DNA of 64,000 nucleotides from Planctomycetota bacterium. GTDB taxonomy: Bacteria > Planctomycetota > Phycisphaerae > Phycisphaerales > SM1A02. The stretch is from contig JAQBZO010000002.1 in assembly GCA_027622195.1 (NCBI GenBank), positions 1 to 64,000 on the forward strand, read 5' to 3'. The notes under the pieces were generated by a model. It saw only the letters and a program-made list of their open reading frames with translations, was not told the origin of the DNA and made no database searches. Made by a program: the position numbers and the translations under genes. Below are positions 8,342 through 16,046 of this stretch, one piece after another; the stretch's first letter is position 1; the number at the start of each line of letters is the position of its first letter.

Positions 8342-8833
8342 ATGGCACTTCGAATACCCAAGAACAGATTCGCCAAAACGAGGAGCGATCACCAGACCGA
8401 GCGGGCTGAGGATTACGTGGAAGCGATCGCCACCCTCTCTGCTGGCGGAACCCCCTGCCGAGTCACTCCCCTGGCGAAGGAGTTGGGTGTCTCTCATGTA
8501 ACAGTCATCCAAGCACTCGACCGACTGAGCGAGGATGGACTCGTCTCTCGTTCAGAGCGTGGTCCGATTCGACTGACACGCGAAGGGTCGCTCATGGCAG
8601 AGCGGTCGCGCGATCGGCACGAGTGCGTGCTCAAATTTTTGTTGGCGCTCGGAGTTCCCGAGGTCGATGCGCAGCGCGATGCTGAAGGGATCGAACATCA
8701 TGTGGGTGATGCCACTCTTGCTCAGATGCGACGATGGATTGATCGATCGGCGACTGCGCCATCCACTGCGAGAACCACTCATGCGGCGGCGATTCCAAAG
8801 CGCAAGCCGAGCGACTCGCTACGCAATCGGTAA
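8342..8833 (+). CDS. mntR: MntR/DtxR-family metal-dependent transcriptional repressor
   Basis: This 163-aa regulator has an N-terminal winged helix (about 20-85) and a dimerisation/metal domain (85-140). All six ligands of Bacillus MntR can be matched: Asp24 and Glu27 in EDYVEAI, His93 in RHECVLKFL, and Glu115, Glu118 and His119 in AEGIEHHV. The Asp at the DtxR Met10 position favours Mn sensing. It would repress the divergent troABCD operon and itself when Mn is sufficient. TACACT ends exactly 6 nt before the ATG at 8342 with no Shine-Dalgarno, so the mRNA is probably leaderless; a TTG at 8336 is the alternative start. An extra basic tail of about 25 residues is of unknown role. The 3' end overlaps nagZ (convergent) by 15 bp. 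Confidence 0.9.
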   Translation: MALRIPKNRFAKTRSDHQTERAEDYVEAIATLSAGGTPCRVTPLAKELGVSHVTVIQALDRLSEDGLVSRSERGPIRLTREGSLMAERSRDRHECVLKFLLALGVPEVDAQRDAEGIEHHVGDATLAQMRRWIDRSATAPSTARTTHAAAIPKRKPSDSLRNR

Positions 8834-9832
8834 TGCATACAAGTCAATGGCGGTCTGTGCTCGTGATGCGGCCTCTTCGAGTCGCGCCGCGAACACTGTG
8901 CTGCGCTGCGCTTCGAGGGCAACTGCTTGAAGAATGGAATCCTGTCGAGCAGCGTCGTGACAACAGAGTGCGACGTCTGCTCCTGCTGTGATCGTGGCGA
9001 CGGCGGCATCGCACACGGCGTAACGATCAGTGATCGCTTGCATTTCGAGATCGTCCGAGATGATGGCGCCGCGAAAACGAAGGCTGTGGCGAAGGAGTCC
9101 CGTCAGCACACGATGACTCATTGTTGCAGGCACCGCTGAGTCAATCGCGTCGAACAGAATGTGCGCGGTCATAATGAACGCAACGCGTGCTTCGATCGCG
9201 GCATCAAACGGAACCAGTTCAACGGACTCGAGGCGATGCAGCGCGTGAGATAGTCGCGGCAGTTCGAGGTGTGAGTCCTGCGTGGTGTCTCCGTGACCAG
9301 GAAAATGTTTCGCACATGCTGCGACTCCTTCGGATTGCATCGCCGTGACAAACGCTCGAGCGCACGACGCCACCACCAAAGGATCGCGCGAAAAGGATCG
9401 TTCTCCAATCACTGGGTTCGCTGGGTTCGTGTCGACATCCACGACGGGCGCGAAGTCAAGCCCGATGCCAACCGACCGAAGTTCGCGCGCAAGAATCGTC
9501 GCGACTTCCGCGGCGTTCACTGCCGCTGTTGCGGGGTCAGAGCCAATCTCGCGCATAGGTCCGATGCGCGTGAATCCATCCACCAGTCGCTGCACTCGCC
9601 CACCCTCTTGGTCGACGCTGACCAAGACTCGATCGTTGGCGGCCTCGTGGATCGATCGAGTCAATGCGGCGACTTGATCCCGATCACCGATATTGCGGGC
9701 GAACAAGATCACTTGCCGAACTCCAGCGTGCAGGAGTCCGCGCAATTCAGGGGTCACTTCATGCGTGTGAAAACCGACACAGAGTGTCTTCGCAGCGAGC
9801 GCGTGCGCACGATTGGTGTGCATGGGGTCCAT
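8819..9832 (-). CDS. nagZ: Beta-N-acetylhexosaminidase, GH3 (NagZ)
   Basis: This glycosidase of about 337 aa removes N-acetylglucosamine from muropeptides during peptidoglycan recycling. Diagnostic motifs are VSVDQEGGRVQRL, the catalytic loop KHFPGHGDTTQDSHLELP (Asp/His dyad) and the nucleophile region IISDDLEM. It lacks an obvious signal peptide, matching cytoplasmic NagZ. In-frame ATGs exist at 9886, 9859 and 9832. I chose the one starting MDPMHTN because the upstream ones run into the divergent exporter promoter, but 9859 is also possible. The length is close to the usual 340 residues. Confidence 0.9.
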   Translation of the reverse strand: MDPMHTNRAHALAAKTLCVGFHTHEVTPELRGLLHAGVRQVILFARNIGDRDQVAALTRSIHEAANDRVLVSVDQEGGRVQRLVDGFTRIGPMREIGSDPATAAVNAAEVATILARELRSVGIGLDFAPVVDVDTNPANPVIGERSFSRDPLVVASCARAFVTAMQSEGVAACAKHFPGHGDTTQDSHLELPRLSHALHRLESVELVPFDAAIEARVAFIMTAHILFDAIDSAVPATMSHRVLTGLLRHSLRFRGAIISDDLEMQAITDRYAVCDAAVATITAGADVALCCHDAARQDSILQAVALEAQRSTVFAARLEEAASRAQTAIDLYALPIA

Positions 9833-9864
9833 GGTACGCACTGCGTCTAGAGTGTCCATCTTCG

Positions 9865-11136
9865 ATGAGTCAAGAGCAGTCCACACATTCGTCGATCATG
9901 CGCCAGCAGTCCACACATTCGTCGGTCATGCGCCTCGGCAACTACCAACTTTTCGCGGTTGGGTTCTTGTGCAGTTCAACAGGACTCCACATCTTGACCG
10001 CCACCATTCTGTGGGAAATATGGGAGCGCACAGAAAGCGCGATGGCGATTGGCGCGAGTGGACTCGCGAGGGCTGTACCAGTGATCGCATTCGCCATGCT
10101 CGCGGGACATGTTGCTGACCGACACAATCGAAAACGAATCGTGGCACTCACGCAAAGTTGTTTTGCGATCATCGCGCTGCTCTTTGCTGCAGCAGCGTGG
10201 TACGAGCTTCCAGTGGAAACGCTCTACGCGTTGCTCTTCGCATCGGGAGTTGTTCGCGCTTTCAATGGCCCATCCCGTGCGAGCCTCTTACCGCTCATCG
10301 TTCCAAAGGAATCGTTCGAGAATGCTGTGGCATGGAACAACGGCATCTTTCAAGCGGCAGCGATTTCCGGACCACTCATCGCAGGAGGGATGATCGCTGC
10401 AACAGGATCCGTGGCGTGGAACTACATCATCGTCGCCGTGCTCACGGGTGTGTTCGCGATCACGATTGGATTCGTCCACCCGCGTGATAGCCAAAGAAGT
10501 AACGATCCCATCAGTTGGCACGGCATGCTTGAAGGAGTGAGGCATATTTGGCGGTCGAAGCCCATCCTCGGAGCGATCACACTCGACCTTCTCGCTGTTC
10601 TCTTCGGTGGCGCTATCGCGCTCTTGCCGATTTATGCCGACGAGATTCTTCATGTGGGTCCGATTGGATACGGCATCCTGCGTGCATCACCCTATGCGGG
10701 AGCGTTGCTGTGCGCAATCTGGCTCGCCAATCGAAAACCGATGGAAAACGCGGGTCCTGCCCTCTTGTGGAGTGTCGCAGGGTTTGGTGTATGCATGATT
10801 GTCTTTGGACTCAGCGAGAACATCATCGTCAGCGTCATCGCCCTCGCCGTCAGTGGAGCGTTCGACAGCGTGAGTGTGATCGTGAGGCATGTGCTCGTGC
10901 AGATGCGAACACCCAATCAACTGCGCGGACGGGTGTCAGGCGTGAACAGCATGTTCATTGAGTCGAGCAATGAACTCGGATCATTCGAAAGTGGACTCGT
11001 GGCGCATTGGTTTGGCAGTGTCTTCAGCGTCGTGAGCGGAGGCATCGGAACGCTCGTCGTCGTTGGTGTTATCAGTTGGCGATTTGTCGAACTGCGAACA
11101 CTGCGACGACTGTCCGACGTGGGACAGGTCGAGTGA
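9865..11136 (+). CDS. MFS transporter of the EntS/DHA3-like group
   Basis: The protein is about 423 aa with roughly 12 hydrophobic helices and the MFS loop GHVADRHNRKRIVALTQ between helices 2 and 3. PSRASLLPLIVP and AVAWNNGIFQAAAISGPLIAG are typical of the DHA3/EntS (enterobactin exporter-like) group. It probably exports a small molecule by proton antiport; the substrate is unknown. The ORF is open upstream from 9664, but that part is antisense to nagZ. The ATG at 9865 starts the natural protein unless one of two later Met codons inside a 30-bp duplication is used. TAGAGT lies 11 nt before the ATG. Confidence 0.85.
   Translation: MSQEQSTHSSIMRQQSTHSSVMRLGNYQLFAVGFLCSSTGLHILTATILWEIWERTESAMAIGASGLARAVPVIAFAMLAGHVADRHNRKRIVALTQSCFAIIALLFAAAAWYELPVETLYALLFASGVVRAFNGPSRASLLPLIVPKESFENAVAWNNGIFQAAAISGPLIAGGMIAATGSVAWNYIIVAVLTGVFAITIGFVHPRDSQRSNDPISWHGMLEGVRHIWRSKPILGAITLDLLAVLFGGAIALLPIYADEILHVGPIGYGILRASPYAGALLCAIWLANRKPMENAGPALLWSVAGFGVCMIVFGLSENIIVSVIALAVSGAFDSVSVIVRHVLVQMRTPNQLRGRVSGVNSMFIESSNELGSFESGLVAHWFGSVFSVVSGGIGTLVVVGVISWRFVELRTLRRLSDVGQVE
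9876..9935 (+). repeat. 30-bp tandem duplication in the MFS N terminus
   Basis: Two adjacent 30-bp copies (9876-9905 and 9906-9935) differ at only two positions. They encode QSTHSSIMRQ and QSTHSSVMRL in frame, giving the protein two alternative Met starts. The near-identity points to a recent slippage or duplication event. Confidence 0.9.
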
Positions 11137-11200
11137 ATGGTGTGATTTCAACGGGGGTCGCGATGGACTCCACGACCTGCTACGATGCGCTCCCCTGTAA

Positions 11201-11274
11201 CGGGGCGTAGCTCAGATTGGTAGAGCGCCTGCTTTGGGAGCAGGAAGTCGTCGGTTCAAATCCGGCCGCCCCGA
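11201..11274 (+). tRNA. tRNA-Pro (anticodon UGG)
   Basis: The cloverleaf folds with acceptor stem CGGGGCG/CGCCCCG, a D arm, anticodon stem CCTGC/GCAGG around the loop TTTGGGA, and a T arm with GGTTCAAATCC. The anticodon TGG is at 11235-11237. The discriminator is A, and the 3' CCA is not encoded (TTC follows). TACGAT at 11181-11186 sits where a -10 element would be. The gene lies between the MFS exporter and the convergent cytochrome gene. Confidence 0.97.
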
Positions 11275-11361
11275 TTCACTCAGGTTCCGCCGCGAGTGTT
11301 GCTTAAAAGAATCCGCGGAAGTGATGTGGTCACTTGCGTTCCCAGATGAGACTCACCATCG

Positions 11362-14010
11362 TTAGGGGCACGCGCCCCAGCCACCGAGGAGTGCGGTGAG
11401 ATCGCTTCCGTCGACAGTGCCAGAGCAGTCGAAGTCAGCGGCGGCTGATCCTCCCCAGTTCGAGAGTAGCAAGGCGAGGTCAAGTCCGTCGACTGCACCG
11501 TTGCCGTCGACATCGGGACATCCGCCTCCTGTTGCAGGTGTGCTCGTTGGATCAGCGGGATCGGCACATTGATCGACTTCATCGCGGTCGTAGAAACCGT
11601 CACCGTCTCGGTCGAGTGCTGTTCGAATGGCCGTGCCATTCATGACGAGTGTGTAAGTGAATGGATTCGACGCGGAGGACTGTGCGTCGAGTTGGGCAAG
11701 CGTGCGCGTTTCATTGGCCCGGTCGGACTGGAATGTGGATGGTGCAGTGAACAAGAATGATCGTTGTTCTCCGCTGAAGACGCCGCGCGCGATCAATTGG
11801 CTTGATCCTGCGGTTGCAATCGCGATGAGTTGTGCGCGCCTCGCTGCTTGATCGACTGCTCCCCCCTTGGTGGCCTGTGCTCCGACGCTTGCATGCGTTC
11901 CAGTGTCGAAACTCAAGAGGAATGCGGTGACATCGCGTCGTTGCTGCTGCCCCGCTGTTCCTGCCGCGAAGTTAAACACGGTGAGGGAAAGGAAATTGAC
12001 GAGCGTGTCGGTTGATCCGTCATGGACGAATCCGAAACCTCGGTTGTTGTTCTGGCTTGTCTTGTCCATGCCAGCCTTCTCATACATGTTTCGCAGTTGC
12101 GGCACCTTCATGCTCTGCGCTTCTTGCAGCAAGCTGGCTGAAATAATCGTTCCGAGTCCACCCGTCGGCAACGTGTGACACGTCACGCACTGCACGAAGT
12201 CGAGATTGCCTGTCTGGTAGAGGTCTAATCCAGTCACAGGATTTCCGTTCTCGAGACTCGTCTTGAGCGAGCCGTCGAGATTTCTGTTTGGATTCGGAGG
12301 GAAGTGGATCGCTTCAAGAAAGAGTGCAAACTTCGCCATCTCTTTCGCGGTGAAGTCTGAATCGCCACCGAGCAGTTCCACGGCGGCGTGGGCGAATTGT
12401 CCGAAGTCGGCGCGATCACCGCGCCAATGAAATGGCTCGGCGCCTGCGAGTCCGAGCAAGGTCTGCGTGTTCATCGGTCCCTTCATGGGATGAAAGTCTT
12501 CGCATGTGCCCACTGGAAGTTCAAGATTGCAACTCTCATTGTTGTTACCAACGATTCCCTGCGGATTACCCAGATCCCATGAGAGTTGATCCATGCGACC
12601 ATCGATGTGGCACGATCCGCAGGAGGTCTGACCCAGTCCGCTGAACAGGTGCGTGTCATAGAGGAATGGTCGCCCCGCCTTCACCACCGTTGGCGTTGGA
12701 TCGAAGAACGCTGCGGCTTGCGTTTCGACGAGTGTGTTTTCGTCGATCACACTCACCGTGCCTTCGAATCGATTGAGTACATAGATTCGTGAGCGCGATG
12801 CATCAACGGCGATGCCCGTTGGTCCCTCTCCTGTCGCGGCGAGTGCGACGCGCGCGAGGCTCGCGGCGTTCGCGACGATGAGGTTGTCGGAGCCCATGCC
12901 AGTGACATAGACCTTGGTGCCATCACTCGAGAATGCAACGCCTCGTGGATCTCCGATCGAAAGCATGCGCGTTGCCATCGGTACCGATGCGGTCGCATAG
13001 GTCAGGTGTGGATTGAGATCGGTCTTCGTGGTTGGTGTAGTCGATCCTGCACTGAAGAGTGCCCCTTCCACTCGCAAGAAGATGCTCTTCACATTGGGCT
13101 CGAAGCGGATTTCATTCTTGGCTTCAGTACCGACGACAACTGCGGTCCCACTGGCGGTCGCGGCGATCGCCATGTTGGTGGTCATGAACCCCTTCTTGTA
13201 AGTCACCGCGAGCGTGTTGCCATCAATTTGTGCAATGTCGTTTCCGTGGAGACCCCAAGTCACCGCTGCGGACCAATCCTTCTGATTGACATCACGCCAC
13301 TTTCCATCAGTCCCCTTGCGAACGATGATGCTCGACTTGGGCGGAGTTGGAAGACCCGCGGCCATGGCGGGTGAAAAGGTTGTGCCAGAATTGGGCGGAG
13401 GATTCGGATCTCCCGCGTACGGATTCACCGTGGTCGACACGGTGATTTCAGAAATCGCGGTCGTGTCGTTTCCTGACTCGAAGATCGCACACCAGACCCG
13501 TGTGCCATCCGTGGCGAGTGCACGCGGGTCTTCTCCAGCAAGGGCGATGATGGTCGGAGCTGCCGAAAGATTCGTGGACTGAAAGACTTCGATGCGGTTG
13601 AGTTGCGACACGCTGACGAAGGCTCTTCCTGCCGATCCAGCGAAAACGACATCGGCAGGCTCGTCTCCTGTCTGGAGTGTCGCGGACAGTGTCATCGTCG
13701 CAAGATTCACAACGGACACGCTGTCGCTCAGGTGATTGCAGACCCACGCCTCAACGGAACTGCGAGCACGAACTGAAACGGGTTCGAGGCCTGTGCCGAT
13801 GGATCCTGACCATGTGAGTCCTGTTGGTGTGACATTGAACACCTCAAGCCGATTGTCAGCTGTGTTGCAGACCAACAATCTCGCTCCGTCTGGAGTGAGT
13901 TCAACAGGATGAGACTGCGGCGATTCAAAACTCGCGACGGTCTGCGCTGAAGTGGATGCGACCGCAGCCAACAACACACACGCCACCAAGGAAAAAGTGG
14001 TGATTCGCAT
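11362..14010 (-). CDS. Secreted beta-propeller/di-haem cytochrome protein with C-terminal dockerin-like modules
   Basis: The secreted protein is about 882 aa. Its signal peptide is MRITTFSLVACVLLAAVASTSA. Residues about 30-460 contain YVTN/WD-like propeller repeats (DNRLEVFNV, SRIYVLNRFEGTVSVID). A MauG/cytochrome-c-peroxidase-like part follows with two CxxCH haem motifs, CGSCH and CVTCH, plus FHWRGDR. The C terminus has two dockerin-like modules (VDGNGAVDGLDLALLLSNWG and a second copy ending GGWGACP). Related proteins act as periplasmic or surface electron-transfer or peroxidase enzymes; the substrate is unknown. The ATG at 14010 is preceded by TAGATT with a 7-nt spacer and no Shine-Dalgarno, so it is probably leaderless. 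The upstream ORF extension to 14061 lacks signal-peptide character. Confidence 0.85.
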   Translation of the reverse strand: MRITTFSLVACVLLAAVASTSAQTVASFESPQSHPVELTPDGARLLVCNTADNRLEVFNVTPTGLTWSGSIGTGLEPVSVRARSSVEAWVCNHLSDSVSVVNLATMTLSATLQTGDEPADVVFAGSAGRAFVSVSQLNRIEVFQSTNLSAAPTIIALAGEDPRALATDGTRVWCAIFESGNDTTAISEITVSTTVNPYAGDPNPPPNSGTTFSPAMAAGLPTPPKSSIIVRKGTDGKWRDVNQKDWSAAVTWGLHGNDIAQIDGNTLAVTYKKGFMTTNMAIAATASGTAVVVGTEAKNEIRFEPNVKSIFLRVEGALFSAGSTTPTTKTDLNPHLTYATASVPMATRMLSIGDPRGVAFSSDGTKVYVTGMGSDNLIVANAASLARVALAATGEGPTGIAVDASRSRIYVLNRFEGTVSVIDENTLVETQAAAFFDPTPTVVKAGRPFLYDTHLFSGLGQTSCGSCHIDGRMDQLSWDLGNPQGIVGNNNESCNLELPVGTCEDFHPMKGPMNTQTLLGLAGAEPFHWRGDRADFGQFAHAAVELLGGDSDFTAKEMAKFALFLEAIHFPPNPNRNLDGSLKTSLENGNPVTGLDLYQTGNLDFVQCVTCHTLPTGGLGTIISASLLQEAQSMKVPQLRNMYEKAGMDKTSQNNNRGFGFVHDGSTDTLVNFLSLTVFNFAAGTAGQQQRRDVTAFLLSFDTGTHASVGAQATKGGAVDQAARRAQLIAIATAGSSQLIARGVFSGEQRSFLFTAPSTFQSDRANETRTLAQLDAQSSASNPFTYTLVMNGTAIRTALDRDGDGFYDRDEVDQCADPADPTSTPATGGGCPDVDGNGAVDGLDLALLLSNWGGSAAADFDCSGTVDGSDLTALLGGWGACP

Positions 14011-14134
14011 ACAAAGCAATCTAAATCCAAATCGATGCGATTGGCGACGAAATGAGTTCAATCCGCGGAGAATTCATTGCAATATTCGAGCGTGAACACG
14101 CATTCCCCGAACCGTCGGAACGTTGGCGGCTGCC

Positions 14135-15541
14135 TCAAACATTCCACAGGCTCAGGAGTGCTGCGAGGTCGGCTCCATCGACGATGCCATTATGGTCGAC
14201 ATCCCCAAGGTTGTTTGTGCCCCAATTGGCAAGCAGAATGCCGAGGTCAACGCCGTTCACCACTCCATCAGTGTTGAAATCTGCGCTTGGAACAGGAACA
14301 CCAGGCACGCGCACCGATGCGTTGATCGAGGTTGGTTCGGATCCTGTCCCAGTTCGGAACAATCCAATGACTGCTTGTCCATCTTGTGGAGCAGCACTCG
14401 ACACAAAACTGAATGTGTAACCGGTACCCCATCGAATCGCGTTGGCATTTTGGTTCTGCGCGAAAGTCTGCGTGGACCACGATGACTGTGATGATGTGAA
14501 GTTTGAAGTCCAAGGCGCGGTGGAATACGTCTCGCCTGAGTGACTTGCAGGTGCGCGGAAGTAAGGTGTTGTGGCGCTGGCACCTTGTCCAAGAGAGACC
14601 GAGAACGACTGCGCGCTGCGGTGCGAGTTCATGTTGTAGATGACATAGTCGTATCGCCACATTCCGCCAGCGATGGATTGAGCGCGGCTCCCCACGACGA
14701 ATCGTCCATCCCCCGCGACATCTATTGTGGAGACACGCACGGCGGGATCTGGAATACCTGCACCAAGTCCGTGCGCCGCCCACGCGTCGACCATGCATAA
14801 TTGTTGATAGGTCGCTCCGGTGAGTGAGAGTGAGTACGCCGTTCCGCTGAGTGCACCGACGAGGATCTTTCTCACCGATGCGTTGTTATTGTCATTCATC
14901 CATGTGGCATCATCGGGCGCGACATACTGTGCCTCGCCCCAGTACGCCGCGCCGGGATTACTCGCGGGTGTCAAGTCGATGAGTGGAACTTGGCATCGGC
15001 GTCCGACCGTTGCGGGTGCTGCTGGAGCGCTGAATGGATAGGGAAAATAGCCCGTTGCTGCATTGATCTGTGAACGAGGTCCGAGTGAACTCTGAGAACC
15101 GTTGAGTGAAGCGCTGTACGGATCGGAGCATCCGATGCCGAGGGTGTCGCATCCGCCACTTCCAGGATTGCATGCCCCACACAATGTTTGGTCGAGCGCG
15201 CAGAATCCGTGCTTCACCCAGCTCTGTCCGATCTGCTCGAGTCGTCCGTCCGCGATGCGCCAAATGTTTTGCGCGATGACGGGATGGTGGTTGCTGTTCG
15301 TTCCAGAGTCGATCCACTCTGCTTGCATGTCGCCAATGTTGCAACTGGTAGTGCCGATGGCATAGGCCGAGACTCCACCCACGGTGCCGTAACTGCTCAT
15401 GCCTGAAAGTGAGCCTGTAATGATGTCGGGACCGATGACTCCTGCGACTTCACCGATTCCAGGAACGGCAAACCAAGTGCCCATGCCCACGGCGGATGTG
15501 GCGAGGGCGAGATGAACAGTCGAGCGATTGATTTTTTTCAT
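14135..15541 (-). CDS. Secreted protein of unknown function with C-terminal dockerin-like modules
   Basis: This 468-aa exported protein begins MKKINRSTVHLALATSAVG. It has a Cys-rich central segment (CALDQTLCGACNPGSGGC, CSDPYSA) and ends in two dockerin-like modules (ADFNTDGVVNGVDLGILLAN and VDHNGIVDGADLAALLSLW). The central region resembles a family seen mainly in planctomycetes, with no known activity that I recognise. The C-terminal modules are thought to be sorting or attachment signals in this group, by inference. AAGAGG about 8 nt upstream of the ATG is a good ribosome-binding site. It lies 124 bp from the cytochrome gene on the same strand and could be regulated with it. Confidence 0.75.
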   Translation of the reverse strand: MKKINRSTVHLALATSAVGMGTWFAVPGIGEVAGVIGPDIITGSLSGMSSYGTVGGVSAYAIGTTSCNIGDMQAEWIDSGTNSNHHPVIAQNIWRIADGRLEQIGQSWVKHGFCALDQTLCGACNPGSGGCDTLGIGCSDPYSASLNGSQSSLGPRSQINAATGYFPYPFSAPAAPATVGRRCQVPLIDLTPASNPGAAYWGEAQYVAPDDATWMNDNNNASVRKILVGALSGTAYSLSLTGATYQQLCMVDAWAAHGLGAGIPDPAVRVSTIDVAGDGRFVVGSRAQSIAGGMWRYDYVIYNMNSHRSAQSFSVSLGQGASATTPYFRAPASHSGETYSTAPWTSNFTSSQSSWSTQTFAQNQNANAIRWGTGYTFSFVSSAAPQDGQAVIGLFRTGTGSEPTSINASVRVPGVPVPSADFNTDGVVNGVDLGILLANWGTNNLGDVDHNGIVDGADLAALLSLWNV

Positions 15542-15653
15542 GTGTAGTGCCTCTTCATAAGTGTAAGTCGATTCAACACGGTTTCAATCTGAATATGAAC
15601 ACAACGGCGAGGAATGCGCATCCAACCCACTGCCCGCTAGACTGCCCACCCCC

Positions 15654-16046
15654 ATGGTTCTTGCTGAAATCGATCTTCAGTCCTATGCGCCGCTCGCATT
15701 GGTCATTGTGATGGCGGTTGGATTCGCCATCATCAATGTGGTGGCGAGTTTGCTTCTTGGCCCAAGCGCGGATGGCGTTGTCAAAGGTCTTGCGTACGAG
15801 AGTGGAATGAATCCATTCGGCACGGCCCGCAAGCGATTCAACATTCGCTTCTACATCATGGCGATGACATTCTTGATCTTTGATGTTGAGATCATCTTTT
15901 TGTACCCATGGGCAGTCGCGTTCTCAAAACTTGAGCCCGCGAGTGCCGAAGCCTCACTCTTCCTTGCGCGTATCGGATTCTTTGTCGGTACAAGCGTGAT
16001 CGCGTACATCTACGCGTGGAAGAAGGGCGTCTTTCGCTGGGACTGA
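15654..16046 (+). CDS. nuoA: NADH-quinone oxidoreductase subunit A (NuoA)
   Basis: This 130-aa membrane subunit of respiratory complex I has three hydrophobic helices. The ND3 hallmark loop reads [20 protein letters not shown], followed by [15 protein letters not shown]. Most NuoA proteins have YECG; here the loop Cys is Ser. The gene is isolated: no nuoB-N follow, so the rest of complex I must lie elsewhere. TAGACT is 10 nt upstream of the ATG. Its last 93 bp overlap the 3' end of the convergent GH95 gene. Confidence 0.95.
   Translation: MVLAEIDLQSYAPLALVIVMAVGFAIINVVASLLLGPSADGVVKGLAYESGMNPFGTARKRFNIRFYIMAMTFLIFDVEIIFLYPWAVAFSKLEPASAEASLFLARIGFFVGTSVIAYIYAWKKGVFRWD

Noticed and set aside
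15954-16046. Treating the GH95 C-terminal tail as a separate gene or frameshift
   Set aside because: The frame is continuous and no single indel could be identified by eye; recorded as an oddity only.
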